A stretch of 64,000 nucleotides of DNA from Alviniconcha marisindica (taxonomy: Eukaryota > Mollusca > Gastropoda > Provannidae), in assembly GCA_018857735.1 (NCBI GenBank), contig JABMCL010002109.1:612501-676500 (forward strand), read 5' to 3'. The translations under genes were made by a program, and so were the position numbers. This document shows, in pieces, positions 51,426-63,751 of the stretch. The first letter of the stretch is position 1; the number at the start of each line of letters is the position of its first letter. The notes beneath the pieces are model-generated. The model was not told the origin of the DNA and made no database searches. It saw nothing but the letters and a program-made list of their open reading frames with translations.

Positions 51426-53168
51426 GAATATCAAATTCTGTCCTTAGCAATGGAAACCCTTTCTCAAGTCAAATATCCAAATATATCTACACACAAGCTC
51501 TACAACAGGAAACATGAACTTCAACATGTTGGAAGTATCACGGGAGACAATACTTTTTCAGGAATGACATTGAGTCTGCATGTATTGTACACGAATATTA
51601 TGTACAGGTACAAGTCCAGCTTTGAACATCAGTCAACTGACAAATATAATGTTCACTTTCTCGCAAAACTGTAAATCAAATGGGTATGCTTCATTACACA
51701 CAGAATTTAAAAAAAAATTGAAAGCATTATTCTTGTGTATTTTGTACAGGAATGGCACTGAGATAAAAGTAGAAGAGGCTAGGTCCTAAAATTATGCCAA
51801 GAGCCACCAGCCTCAATAGGCAGCTCTCATACAGTGAGTCTTCCATCAGACCCAGGGCCATGCAAAAAGGCAGTGCTGGGATGTTCACTAAGCATCAGCC
51901 CTTTCCATGAAGTATTTCCCAACAAACTGAACACAAAAATTAAAAGAAAATCCTGGCCTGAGGTAGCAAAAACAGAAATGTTATAAAACTCAAAAATATG
52001 ACACAATATTTTGCGGTTTACAACATTTGTATGTAGGTGGCTGGAGACCACTTCCTCAGGCCCCAAATATTTATTAGACTAGTATCCATTCCTGAAAGAA
52101 CCAATTTCAATTAAAATGAACACAAACACTTGAAAAAACAACAACTTGTAAATGTTCAGTCATAGTGCAGACAAGAGAACATTACCCCCACCCCTCTTCG
52201 CTCCCCACAAAAGGACAAAGTGGTTGCAGTATCAAAATTCAAACTGTTTTAAACACAAGAGATCAGGTTTAACTTTAATGCACTAAATCCGGGACTGGTT
52301 AACTCTGGGACTCTGCATCATGGTCTGCAGCCCTGTCAAGTTGACAAAAACAAAAACAGACCTCCATAGCATCATGATCATCAACTGTCATCCTCATAAA
52401 CAATCACTGCATAGCAAAAAAATCATCCTGGCTTATGTGGTCCTTCACACTCTGCTATTACAGTGACCTTGAACTCCAAGTTCCTGCCTTCTTCCCTGCC
52501 AGGGGCAGTAATGGTTAAAAGCATTCACCATCTGAGGCCATGGAAAGAACTGATAGGGGGTGGGGAGGGGGAGTCTGTGATATGGTGGCAGAGTGCTCTC
52601 AGGAGGGATTCTCCAACTGACTTGCTCAGTTAGCTCACATTTCCAACAGTACAGGACAGAACTAGAAGATGGTTTCCCGTGCCAACTTGGAGCAGGCACT
52701 ACAGCGACTTGGCAGGATCTGCTCTGGATGGTAGCCTTCCTACAATCTGAGGTCTCCTCCCATAGACCATTGACAGCAGGGGTGTCATGCAGAGCGGACC
52801 ATGGATGTGATGAGCAGTGTTTGGCCCAGCAGTGAGAAACCAAAAGCTTAAAATCTGAGGCCAGCAAGATGGAAGTTAGAATTGCAAAAAAACAGAAATG
52901 AAAAATAATGCCTAAGGGGGCTGAGCCCTGAAAGAACATTGTATTACAAGAGTAGAAGAAGAAAAAATCAACAACAAAAAATCCTTTCAAATTCAACATG
53001 AATTTTGTATTCACGGACATGATGTACAGCTGCAGAACAGTTTGCAATGATAATAACATGATCATGATACAAATTTATAGCATGGCTGAACACTTTTCTT
53101 ATGCCAAGCCATCCACACAGCAGGAAGTTATCACTGCACAGGACCAACATTTGAGAAGGAGAGCACTT
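51426..53168 (-). other. Presumed PCED1 3' flank or UTR
   Basis: Downstream of the PCED1 stop. A minus-strand open frame of 206 codons at 52445-53065 lacks an acceptor in phase and recognisable similarity. AATAAA-type signals on the minus strand occur (for example near 52070), but the transcript end is not determined. Confidence 0.4.
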
Positions 53169-56100
53169 TCAGTTGCGAGTATTACGACTCCAGCTTCTGT
53201 GATGGTGTGTGTGACGCTGAACTCCACTAAAACTGTCGTTGTTGTAGTCTGTCCATTCGTTGAAGAAGTTGGCCGACACCGAGGCTTGGGCAATGGGAAA
53301 TGCTTCAAAATTCAGCTGCGGCAAACTGAACTTATTTACAAAGTTTTCTGCATCATAGCCATTACAGTAGTATTCGCCACCCTGGACACCGCCATTATTC
53401 CAGGAAGCTGGCTCATTCAGTGGCAACGACCTGAGAGGGTAGGGTGCAGGGCGGCGGTATGGGGCGGTGTTCCTAGTGGCACCCCGGCCATAACCATCTT
53501 CGAAGCGTTTGGCCACTTCAAGGAGTGACACAGGAAGTGAGGGCGCTGGCAACCGAAGGCTGGGCATCTCTCTGCAGAGAGGGAATCTGATCGATGGGAA
53601 AGGAATGCTCCAGGCATTGGCCACATGGGTCAGCAGAAGCCCGCTGATGTGGCGATGAGCCCCAGCACACCTTATGAAAGTGAACACACTTGGTCAGTAG
53701 ACATGCAATAACAATAAAAAAACTGATAAAAAATGACAACTGCAGAGCCTCCGCGAGACTGTTGAGACTATCAGTATGTGGTACCGGCAACAAAGAAATA
53801 TTCTGGTACCAACCCTCAGTCAACCAGTAGTCTTTTCCGTTGAAAAAGTTACGTTTAATGAATGTTTTTCAGCATGTGTAGGCACCACTGATGTTTGATC
53901 TAGATCTAGTTTCTAAGTAACGACATGCACATTCTTTAGTGCTGATGTGGGGAAAACAATCGATTGTGTACCGACGACTCACCCTTTACAGACTGTAATC
54001 AAACTCAGTTTTGTTGCCAATGGCAGTGAAAGTTTTTGCATTCACTATTTTGCTTGCTGAACATCACCAGAAGTGATCTTGTTTAGCAGGAGCTTCCACT
54101 TGCTTCAGTACCCAGGGTACAGAGTATGATCTCTAGCAAGTCACACAGAATGCTCAGTTTCCCCCGCCCCCCCCAATTTAAGAAAAGACAATTACAAAAT
54201 TAGAACTGAATCTCAACAATAATCAAGTTGTTGTGGAACTGGAATAGTCCTAAGCACTCTGTAGCATGGTTTATGTGTAAATTTTATATGAAGGATGTTT
54301 GTGACCAAAAATCACTTCCCTGAAGAAGAAAAAAGTACCATCCAGTGAAAAAAAAGTACCATCCATACTCACCAATGGATGCATACCATCGACACTCACC
54401 AGTGGATGCCATCTTGTGCACGCCAGTCCAGCCTCTGCCTGAACCAAAAGTGGAGGTCAAGGACATCAAAGCCATGGCTGACAACAACTTGCCGGGCATA
54501 GTAGTTGGCTTCCAACACATCCATTCGCAGCATGTAGTTCTTGTACTCTATCTCCTGCACCAGAAAGCCTCCGCGGGCATTTTTTGAGATGGGCAAGGTG
54601 GTGTTCCATACCATCAGGCAGTAGGGAGGCAGTACTTCAGTTAGGCGGCTGAAGAGCAGGGCCATGTTTTGCTTGTACTCTGTAATTGCAGTTTTACCAT
54701 ACCTGGTGAGAGAAAAAAATAGGAAAAACCTGTAAAGCAAGCAGGTCGCATTAATGATGATAAGGGCTGAAGAGCTGGGCCATGTTTTGCTTGTACTCTG
54801 TAATTGCAGTTTTACCATATCTGCCATCTGGTAAAAAAATAAAAAATAAAATGCAGGCAGGTTGCATAAATATTAAATAAATGTAATCCAATTAAGTGCT
54901 TGTAAAAAACACTAAAATATTACTAATGCAAGTACTTTTTTCTCTGAGTAATTTTGTCTCATCTTTTCTTCTGTTCCACAATCTGTGCCCATCTCAGAGG
55001 CACTGCTCGTCTAGCATGCCTACCGGTCTTTGGCCTCTTTCGAAGACTCATTCCTTATCATAGCCCTTCCCCTAATGTCCCCAAGAGGATATGTCAAATC
55101 GCTTGTGGGCTGCCATTTGAAGGAAACATTGCACTGCTGTGGAGTCACTTTGGTGGTGTGCCTGTTCTGATTCAATATAAGCAGGACACCTCCTACTGGT
55201 TCTGATTCAATATAAGCAGGACACCTCCTACCGGTCTATATATATATTGGTGGCTATGTCAGCTAAGTCACAGTCAGACCGAGTAAGCATCCCATAAAGA
55301 GAGGGACACAATGAACCGAATCACATTTCACCATGCAGCATGTGTTATTTGTGATGCCCAACATTCTTCAGTCACATCTGAATGAGAAAGGTTTCCAGAT
55401 TATTTTTTTAGAGCACAATGGGGTGTTGTGTTGCTTTTATAAAAATAAAAAAAACTCTCCATAAATCGAAAGGATTTAGTGCAGAAAACGTGTACAAGTT
55501 TCTAAAAAAGATGCCTGTCAGCATCAGAACAAAGTTGCCTGGAAGGTGTGTAGAGGTAAAGAAGCAAACAAGATACTAAGACTGATTTTAAGCCCAGTGA
55601 TGCAAGTCTGAAAACAATCCTCTTTTTGATTGGAAGCCAGATACCTTGTCATATCCCAGAGACAGGAGTTCATGATGACGAGATCTGGGTTTGGCCCTTC
55701 CACAAGGTCCTGCAGGATGGACTCCATGTACTGGTTGTAACAGCGCGTCACAAAGTAGAACCTCACCAGGTGGGTAGAGGTCACGTACTGACGTACTTCT
55801 GTGTAGTTAGTGCCATTGTTCAACTGGGCCTTCACGCCACCTTCTATCAGGGTGTCTCCCAGGAAGGACAACTCTCCCTACGAGACAGGTTTTGGATTAT
55901 AGTTAATAGACACGTGTCAACAACAAGAAAGATCATAAGATTTTTGTATGAACATCTCTCCATACAGGTATACTACTGTACAAGTTTTAAATATGTGTTA
56001 ACACAAATAACAGCCACTAATTTTTGTTTTAAAAAATCAGCAATTATGAAATATTTGTCTTTTTGAACTAAATGTAGTTCGACATTTTCCCCATCTAAAT

Positions 56101-57820
56101 GTTTTTAATTATAACTGAATGTTATGTTATTAAATGCAAGTCAAATTTATCAACCCACCCCCACCCCTCTGATCTTTGTGAAATTCTTAAGTGTTTCTGT
56201 ACAAAATACTGCATGTTCCCACCAAAAATTAAAAAAATTAAAATTATCAACTTCCTGGTACAAAGTCATAAATCGCTAATATTAATAAAATTATATATTA
56301 GTTAAATACTTTATTACAGCTCCACCTCAATGGTACTCACTGGACTTTTGGTCTTGGTTTACTTACTGCATTCAAAGTAGTCATCCACACTGCAGGCTGT
56401 GGATATGTGCACTGGCTTGTGAGTAAAGTTGTATGTTATAAAATAATACTTGTTCTGAGTCCTTCAAAACCATGAACTAGTACATATACAGTAGTAATAC
56501 TAATACATGTACAGTAGTAATACTAATAGTACCAGTCACGTCACTTTCCATTTTTAATGCTACAATACAAATGAGCTACTTTGATACTCAGGCCTGCTGC
56601 ATTTCACCTAGGTATTAACTATTATTAACCGTCACAGCTGACAGGGCATTAAAAATCTATGATTTACGATTTATGTATCCTGCTGCATTATGTCAGTCAA
56701 ACATATTACCTATCACACCCAGCATTGCACTGAAGTCAGCTAAAGCTGGGGTAATGATTTTGCTGGAAGTGTCAAGTGGGACAAGGTTCTTTTCTGAGCC
56801 CCCAACCTCCCAAGTCCCATGTGTGCCTGTGAATTGTCACAGAATGTGAGAAGAGATATGGGAGTTCAAACCTTGGCTTTCAGGTCTTTTTCCTTGAGCA
56901 CATAATCTCTTTGGAGCAGAGAAATCAAGTCTTTATAGATGCCTCTTTGGACTGAAATAGAAAGACAATACTACTTTACTAGGTTACCATTGTGTTATTT
57001 GTACCAACTAACTTGTTACTTGTAGAATCATTATACCATGCACCCCACCCCCGAAAACATCTTCCAGTATAAAATGCTGTGATGTACAATGTACCTGCAT
57101 TGTGACTGAGCCCAAATTATAGTAATATCTCAAGGATGTCTAAAGGGCAAAGTGTTTTATTTTATTCTTTAAGTGTGTTTAGTTTTTTTTTACTAACGTT
57201 CATGATCAGTATGTGCAAACACCATCAGCATAACACTTACGCATGCAGAGACCTTGACTTGCACTCTAATTGAAATGAACAGTATTTTTATATATATATT
57301 ATATATTAAATCTAGTTATTTTACTAACATTCATGATCAATATCTGCAAACACCATTAGAATAATACTTATGAACGCAGAGACCTTGACTTGCATGCAAA
57401 TCAAAAATTTATGTGAACAGTACTTAATTTAAAATTATGAGACCAAGTGAAGAATTGAACTTGACGTTGAAGTCTGTTAAAAAAATATATATAATAAAAA
57501 TCAAATCTGCAGTTGGAAATTGGCTAACAGTAACATTGTAATACATGATTTATATTTAATAATTTATTATCTGGTATGGGGAGTTATTCTCATGTCTTAC
57601 ACTGGTCATTTAAAAGTTGTTTCCACCTTTGGCACAGAGTTAAGAGTATAGCAAGTCATGCCACTCCAGGTACTAAGTCAGTGTTTGAAAAGGTAACATA
57701 ATTATTACTCAGATTAAACTTACTGCTGTCTCCAATGATCACCACAAACTTGTTCAACAGTAGGCTGCTAACAACATCACAAGAAAGGCCGCCATGGTTT
57801 TCTTCTTCTCTTCTGACCAT
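53169..57820 (-). CDS. PCED1: PC-esterase domain-containing protein 1, five coding exons
   Basis: Family of GDSL/SGNH-like acyl esterases (human PCED1A/PCED1B, formerly FAM113); the physiological substrate is not known. Coding exons 57820-57724, 56951-56872, 55877-55645, 54702-54400 and 53670-53169 join in phase to 1215 nt, 404 aa. Motifs in order: block I IIGDSIQRGIYKDL with the presumed nucleophile S32; GELSFLGDTLIEGG near 60-73; RFYFVTRCYNQYMES near 98-112; PDLVIMNSCLWDMTRY with N129; and DVLDLHFWFRQRLDW then DGIHW with D234 and H237 as the presumed catalytic Asp/His. The C-terminal 130 or so residues are Pro/Asn-rich and not recognisably conserved. The start follows an acceptor with a good branch-like motif (TACTAAT...TTGTAG, exon start 57832), so a 5' UTR exon lies upstream. 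The exon 4 acceptor region is duplicated (see 54645-54880). Invertebrates usually have one ancestral gene, so the A/B choice is left open. Confidence 0.93.
54645..54880. repeat. 118-bp duplication of the start of PCED1 exon 4 and its acceptor
   Basis: 'gccatgttttgcttgtactc' through 'tgcagttttaccata' occurs at 54661 and again at 54779. The left copy is the used exon start (54702, acceptor CACCAG|GTATGG). The right copy lies in the intron with a changed acceptor (GATGGCAG|ATATGG). Flanking 'aagcaagcaggtcgcat' and 'tgcaggcaggttgcat' also match. The offset would shift the frame if the decoy were joined. Confidence 0.88.
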
Positions 57821-57832
57821 CTTCAATTCAAA

Positions 57833-59749
57833 CTACAATTAGTAAAAAATAAAAATAAAATCAAGGAAGAAAATTAAACAGAAAAGTCACACACAAAAGG
57901 AAGAAAATCTACATATTTTTTGCTGCAAATAAATACAAGGCAGTTTTTACTTCAGTTTTGCACTGACCATACTAAACACTTAACATAAAGAAATAAATGC
58001 ATGAATACACATCCCCAAACCTTCAGCACTGGTAAGCCATTCTCCACCAATCAACATCTAAGCTGACTTCAGCTTGCACTATCTTCTTCAGTTTGCATTG
58101 TACCATCTTCTTCAGCTGCCTTTAGCAGTTGAAGCTTGTAAACTATGTACTGCTGTCTCCATAATCAAGACTTCAGGAAAACAGGGAACCTTCTTTGAAA
58201 GGGCCTGCCCAAGTTGATTCAGCCAGAGTGCATTTTAAGTGTTGTAGATCTAGTGCTGGAAAAGTATAAGCTCTTGTGAGAAAAAGCACTTTGCTATAAA
58301 TTATTTATTAACTTATTTAATTATGTTAATTACTGTCGATTCATCTGCAGTTGGAATATACCTCATCAGTTTTGGGACTTTACTCTTTTTCTTTTCTTTC
58401 TTAAATGACATTACTGGAACTGGACGACAGGGTACTACAGCACTGCCTAAATGAAGTCAATCCAGAGACTTAACTGTCATTTTACGGCTAAATCCCAAAT
58501 ACAAAACTGGAAACAAGTTTGTGCAGGAAAAATCATAGGAAAGAGAGAGGTGGGGGAGTATGTCAAATGTCAAAGTTGAATGAAACAATTCAGATCAAAC
58601 TTCACAAGATTAATGTACTTCTCCCACCAACTCTAACGCCAGAAGTATCACTTATCAGTCAAATCGGCTTCAAAGCAGACACCCTGAACTATGTAATGTC
58701 TGCAAAATGTTCACTTCGGTTGCCGATAACACGTGATCAGCCGGGTTCGATAAAAGAAAAGAAAAATCGTTGGATATAACACTTTCTATACTGTTTCGAA
58801 CGTAAATATAACTGGTCTGTGTTGCCGTTTCTTTGTTCTGTGGATCAACTTGCACTTTAATGAATGTAAATCCGAACGGAAACTACCCAAATCCTACGCA
58901 TATCGTTCAATGAACAGAGCAATCAGAAACTTAAATCTGTCAGTGAACACAGAAGGATCTGGGGGAAAGCCGCAGCGATTCGGCAATAAACTGAAGTGGC
59001 TGTGCCGGTAGTATTGTCGTTTCAGATCAACTCAAATTAGTCAGTTAAAGCCGTTTTATTTGTCAAACTGATGGGATTTAAAAAAATAAAAAATAAAAAT
59101 AAAAATAATTTTAATCCCGATTTGAGATGACGGTAAATCGATCACGGATCAGTCTCAAAGGCGGACAGAAAGGGCTCTGGCAAAGCACTTCGGCACGTTC
59201 GGCCGATTCTTCGGTTTCTTTGGTAAACAATTTAATTTCTTTAGACGTAAAAAAAAAAAAAAAAGGCAAAACTTTTTAAAACTAAAATGTTTCGCCGGGG
59301 TGAAGTTTTGTGTAGCCTACCTAATGTCAGAAATCCTTATAAATTCCCCAAAAAAACGAGGAGACACGACTGCTGGCCGCCATGTACTGAGTCAGTGCAA
59401 CTCTGGACTGATCATTTTGGCAGCTCGAAATGCCCTCAGTATACACAGTGAACGGTAATGTGCACTGACATATTCTGAGTATGGGTTTCACTTATGAGAA
59501 ATCACGAAGCTTGACGTTCTAAAACAGGACGAGGGCAAGCAAAACCCCACGACAGTGAGCAAGTCGAGTGGCCATTCATTGGTCACTCAATGGCTGATCA
59601 AACTAGTCCCCATAGAAAAACTAACTGTGCTATGGGACCAAACTGATGCGTTCAGCTAGTCACCTTAATGCGACTGCAAACTGAATATGACTCGGTAACA
59701 TAATAACTGGAAAGAGATGAAAACAAAACGGAATGGAATAAATTCTTAC
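57833..59749. other. PCED1 5' intron, no other gene seen
   Basis: Bounded by the acceptor at 57833 and a candidate donor at 59749-59748 on the minus strand. AT-rich with A-rich runs near 59080-59110 and 59250-59265. A YY1-like string (gccgccatgt) lies at about 59378. An 86-codon plus-strand frame at 58519-58779 has no supporting context. Confidence 0.4.
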
Positions 59750-59960
59750 CCCTATTTTTCTGTTATGATCTAGTTTTCACTGTTCCATCAAAATACTCGT
59801 CTGCAATCCCCACAGCTTCCCGCTTCTAGTGAACACCAATCAGAGAAGGCGTTGTTTCGATGCGCAGGGCTCACCATTGAAGGCGTGGCTTTACCCAGTC
59901 ACTCATTCGTGAAACCAATGACGTTGCAGCCTGCTCCTCCACCCTTCGCTGTCCGCCCAG
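59750..59960 (-). promoter_or_regulatory. Candidate PCED1 first (non-coding) exon and promoter
   Basis: On the minus strand ...AAATAGGG|GTAAGAAT gives a good donor with exon end at 59750. Just upstream in the transcript sense are two CCAAT strings (plus strand 59836-59840 and 59915-59919), one followed by TGACG (CRE half-site), and a GGCGTGG box at 59882. The transcription start is not visible, so the exon limits on the right are approximate. Confidence 0.45.
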
Positions 59961-60560
59961 CAAATGCTCGGTTAGTTTTATGTGTTTGAATGGCCAGGCT
60001 ATATTTGTGGTTGAATGGCTACGTTTCACCTGAAATGTTGAGCACGACATGAGCATACCGATTATTAAAATACTGACATGAGAAAATTGCTAACAAGTAA
60101 AAGTAGTTGCACACAGTATAGTAGTCACTGTAGTATCCACCATTCACTGAGATAACTGACAGCAGCCTGTCAGTTTGATCACTAGTTATGCAAAATCAGT
60201 CAAGCAAACACGACTCGAACAACTCATTTTTGTGCTTTTTTTTCACGCGCCATTAGAGAATGAAATCTTTCTGCCATGTTGTAGGATTTGTCCGTGCGCT
60301 TGAATGAAGCTGTGTGTGGACAGAGGCATTTGTAGATTTGTAGATCTGACTGATAGTATAGAGCTTGAGTAGGCGTGTGACTTTAGAGTTCTGATTTAAT
60401 GTGCACTGTCTTGAGTCAAATCAAATAAATCTTTATTGTTCATACTCACTGAGTCACTGCAAAAAATGCAAATTGTTCTTTGACACATTAAATACTGACG
60501 TACAAAATACATCCGTCTTTACCTCTTCGGATCACTCTTCAGAAGGCGCGCGCACACACA
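59961..60560. other. No gene seen
   Basis: Intergenic sequence. 'tcaaatcaaataaatctttatt' near 60416 resembles 3' ends of short retroelements and a similar string at 23690-23720, but nothing more can be aligned. Confidence 0.45.
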
Positions 60561-60592
60561 CTCATTCACACACACACACACACACACACACC
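60561..60592. repeat. (AC)n microsatellite
   Basis: Short AC run of about 30 bp. Confidence 0.85.
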
Positions 60593-60739
60593 CCCACCGA
60601 CGGTCAGTGTCTCTTCGTCCCGCCGAGATGACGCGATTGACTGGACACTCAGTAAAATCCAACTACTAACTTGTGGATAGTCTTTCTGTTTACAGAAACA
60701 ACAACAAAACAACAACCGTGACTGCTGTACTCAACACAA

Positions 60740-61440
60740 TTTTATGAGAAGATTTTGCCGTGGACTTGCATACGTCCACGGAGAGCGTAGTCGTGTCGAT
60801 ACCTTGGGGCTTGCGGCAAAGGCCTTTCCGCATTGGCCACCGCCGCTACGCAGCAGTCGAAAGAAACTCAGCTGTTCGTAAAGCCTGACCGACTGAGTCG
60901 GGAAGATCAGACACGTGCGGCCTAGCGGAAAGCGTCTGATCGTCGCCGCCAAGGGTCGACCTGAGCGCAGCCGTGGACTCTCCGAGCTCTCTTCACACCT
61001 CGGTGACACACGTGCACGTGCGCGCCTTGGCGGGGCCTTGCCCCTTCACCCCTGTCCGGCCCCACCTCCCCCCCCCCCTTCTCGGTCCCCGTTGCAGTGC
61101 AGGTCGAAGCGGCTGACGGATCTGTAGCTTCAAGCATCGGTTTACGTCATCCTCCCGCCTTTGTATTGCCGAGATGGGAATGGGTGAACAATAGCGAGGC
61201 ATGGCGTGTGCTTTGGCTGCACCTGTGACCTCGGGATGGAGAACGGGTGGGAAGGGGGCTGGCCGGTAGCAGGCACTGGGGGAGGCCACAGGAAGCTGCC
61301 GACAGCATGGGGGAGGGGGGGAGGTCGTTGGACAAGCAAAGACGTGGGGGGGGGGGGGGGGGACAAAACAACGACTGAGAGCGAGAGTGCCTGCGCGCTC
61401 TCTTTGGGTCCCGTGCAGCCAGTGATTATGAAGCCATAAA
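60740..61440. other. GC- and CpG-rich block, coding status unclear
   Basis: Visibly richer in GC and CpG than its surroundings, with open frames on both strands. One minus-strand frame (60731-61009) contains a possible donor (CCCAAG|GTATCG near 60800), but no acceptor, family or continuation can be shown. It could be a CpG-rich promoter or a 5' exon. Poly-G runs lie at 61314-61320 and 61346-61362. Confidence 0.35.
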
Positions 61441-61561
61441 AGAATCCTTTGGGATGTACCAGAGTTACTGCCCTTGACTCCTAATGGTACCGTCTTTCAT
61501 AATGTAGACGCCAAAATGCGGTTGAAAACATCTGAATTAAACCGCCGAGAAATCATTAATG

Positions 61562-61564
<3 letters not shown>

Positions 61565-61601
<37 letters not shown>

Positions 61602-61626
61602 AGGAGAGAGAGAGAGAGAGAGAGAG
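61565..61626. repeat. (GT)n/(GA)n microsatellite
   Basis: GT run passing directly into GA repeats. Confidence 0.93.
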
Positions 61627-61878
61627 AACTCGAAATCGAAAACTTTATTTCCAAGGATGAGAGATACAGACAGAGAGGCAGACAGACGGACGGCAGAGTA
61701 TTAACCTGACTCAAAACAAACCGCTGTAATAAGCACAACCATAAACAAATGCCAACTGACGGCACACACAGATGCCACATTTTTTGCGAGCACAAGTGTA
61801 ATTTATAAACTGCGAGTTAAAAGTTTCTGCTAAAAAAATCAATTAAAAAAATTCACTAAAAACTAGTCGTGGTCAAGC

Positions 61879-62511
61879 TGTTAAGCCCGTTCTTAATTGG
61901 GCGAATGTTTCTTCGCGAACCTAGTTGGGAGTATTCGGCGAAGCTAGTTGGTTCTTAATTGGGCGAACTTTTCTTCGCGAACCTAGTTGGAAGTATTCGT
62001 CGAAGCTATATTCGGGGTCCAAAAAGCTTCGCTCAACATTTTCTAGGAACATTCGCCCTATTCGATGATCATTGCCTCTGATTCGCTGAGAGCAGAGCTC
62101 TCCTGTGGATGAAGAAAAATAAAAAATAAAAATGGATGACGGTGTCGCTAGGTTCTCCACTCGCTTCGGAGGGAATTTGTTTATTTGTTGACTTGTGGGA
62201 GGCGCAGCCTTGTCTCGGAGACCCAGAATGAGATAGTAGTTAGTTGAATTACCCAGTGAGGGATGATGAAAGTATATTGACTTGACTTTAGCCTACATTT
62301 TCGATCATGCTGTCTGCTGCGCGTCTGCCTCAAGTTCGGGCCGAAGCTTGCATCTCATTACAAGCCAGTTGAGAACGAAGTAAAGTTTGGACTGTCCAAA
62401 CCATGTTCGGCGAACTAAAAGTTCAATTAAGAAACGAATCATAGTTCGTCGAACTGTCCGAAGTATGTTCGGCGAACAAACATTCGCCCAGTTAAGAACG
62501 GGCTTAACGCG
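61879..62511. mobile_element. Fold-back (long terminal inverted repeat) element, ~630 bp
   Basis: The left end 'ttaagcccgttcttaattgg' (61880) is matched by the reverse complement of the right end ending 'agttaagaacgggcttaa' (62510). The arms continue for over 100 bp with internal subrepeats such as 'ttcttaattgggcgaa' (twice on the left) and 'ttcggcgaac' (twice on the right). The centre (about 62080-62330) is unrelated and non-coding. TTAA at each tip could be a piggyBac-type target duplication or part of the arms. A non-autonomous DNA element is the best reading. Confidence 0.75.
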
Positions 62512-62539
62512 GAGTTGTCTCCGGAGAGGTACTGTCCCC

Positions 62540-62700
62540 CGGGAGACAGAGATCCTAGAAGGTGGGGGAAGAGGGAGACTATACTTAACCAATCACTGTC
62601 ACCACCTAAATGATTTCTACATGGGCAGCGATGAAAGCCACTTTAATGTTTCATAAATTGCGAGAGGCACATACACAAGAAGAAAACTAGCACAGCCGAA
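62540..62700 (+). mobile_element. Dispersed repeat family R5, copy 1
   Basis: Shares 'ggtgggggaagagggaga', 'cactgtcaccacc', 'gcagcgatgaaagcca' and 'ttaatgtttcat' with the sequence at 63838-63950. Confidence 0.65.
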
Positions 62701-62704
62701 GCCG

Positions 62705-62803
62705 GTAGAGCTCAAAAGCTGCGTGAAAGTCGAGGTTGCCGTCCTGGGCTCCCGTCCGTAATATTCTTCATAGTCTCTGTGGATGTAAAGTAACACTGAA
62801 CTT
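62705..62803 (-). mobile_element. Dispersed repeat family R2, reverse copy
   Basis: Reverse complement of the family core ('gtgaaagtcgaggttgccgt', 'cctgggctcccgtccgta', 'gtctctgtggatgtaaag'). Confidence 0.75.
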
Positions 62804-62932
62804 GTTGAAGCCGAAGCCGGCGGGTAACCGAATAGACGTCGTCCACTTAACCAGCCTAACGCCGTACCGCTAGGCCATACCTGCTAACAAACTAACGACT
62901 GAACGCCGCAATCCTTACGCAGTCCTTTTCAC

Positions 62933-63729
62933 TCATGTGTGATGACCGATGGCAAATGCAAACTGGTCCGTTTCGGAGACAGCTGTCGCTACGAGAAGGA
63001 CTTCCACGTCATCATTACCATGGTCGTCCTCTCTGTCATGCACGTCTGTCGAGTCTCCAACGCCGTTTCCCTTGGCGGGGTTGTTCCGACGGCTGTCCGC
63101 CCTCTTCGTGGGCGGCACGAATAAGATATTAGCAATCTGCCCCACCACCTCGGTCCCAGGCTTGGCTGCTACTCTCCACAGGATCTTCGGCTGCCCCGAA
63201 TCGGAATCCAGAGAGACTGCAACAACGTAGGGCTTGGTTGCGTTTCCGGCATGTCTTCCCCGGGCGTTATTCTTTGACGCGGACTCGGACACGGCGAACA
63301 CCAGTCGCTCCGACTTGCCATCCTTGCTTTTGGCCACCATCACCTTGGACGTGAGTCGGCACGAGACGTTCAGAAGCTTGCTGACGTCGATGACGTGCTC
63401 GACGGAACCGTTGCGAGAGTTATAGCCCGTGATTTGCTGGCTGGTGGCAGCCCACAGCACTGGGCCACTTGCTGCAGAGGAGGAGGAAGAAGAGGAGGAG
63501 GAGGAAGAGGAGGCGGGGATGCTTTTCTCCCAAGTGCCGGTAGGGTACTTCAAGGGAATGGCGTGCGCCGGACCGCGGTGAGGAAATCCCGCCCTGCCCG
63601 TGTTCCAAGACGGCACGTGCGACTGCTGGCCCACGCTGACGTCATACAAGGACAGACTGGACACGGGGGCTGCGACCTTAAAGAGCACTTCTGCCTCTGT
63701 CCCGTTGTCGCGTATGGCCCACAGCATGC
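62933..63729 (-). CDS. Unrecognised protein, 265-codon exon, 5' part off the window
   Basis: The exon starts at 63729 after GACATTGCAG (phase 1) and runs open to TGA at 62933-62935. The minus-strand frame has ordinary coding composition, with segments such as LWAIRDNGTEAEVLFKVA, SVEHVIDVSKLLNVSCRL, ILWRVAAKPGTEVVGQIA and VEVLLVATAVSETDQF. A 12-Ser run is coded by a TCC/TCT-type triplet repeat (63477-63515). Putative N-glycosylation sequons (NGT, NVS, NAT) and alternating short hydrophobic strands could fit a beta-propeller-like extracellular or lumenal domain, but this is speculation. No family is recognised. The upstream exon lies beyond 63760 or outside the window. Confidence 0.6.
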
Positions 63730-63751
63730 CTGCAATGTCAAACAAGAGCTA

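Noticed and set aside
52445..53065. 206-residue minus-strand frame downstream of PCED1
   Set aside because: No acceptor in phase with PCED1, no recognisable similarity, odd Cys/Trp/Phe-rich composition; more likely 3' UTR.
58519..58779. 86-codon plus-strand gene
   Set aside because: No similarity, no splice or promoter context, inside the proposed PCED1 5' intron.
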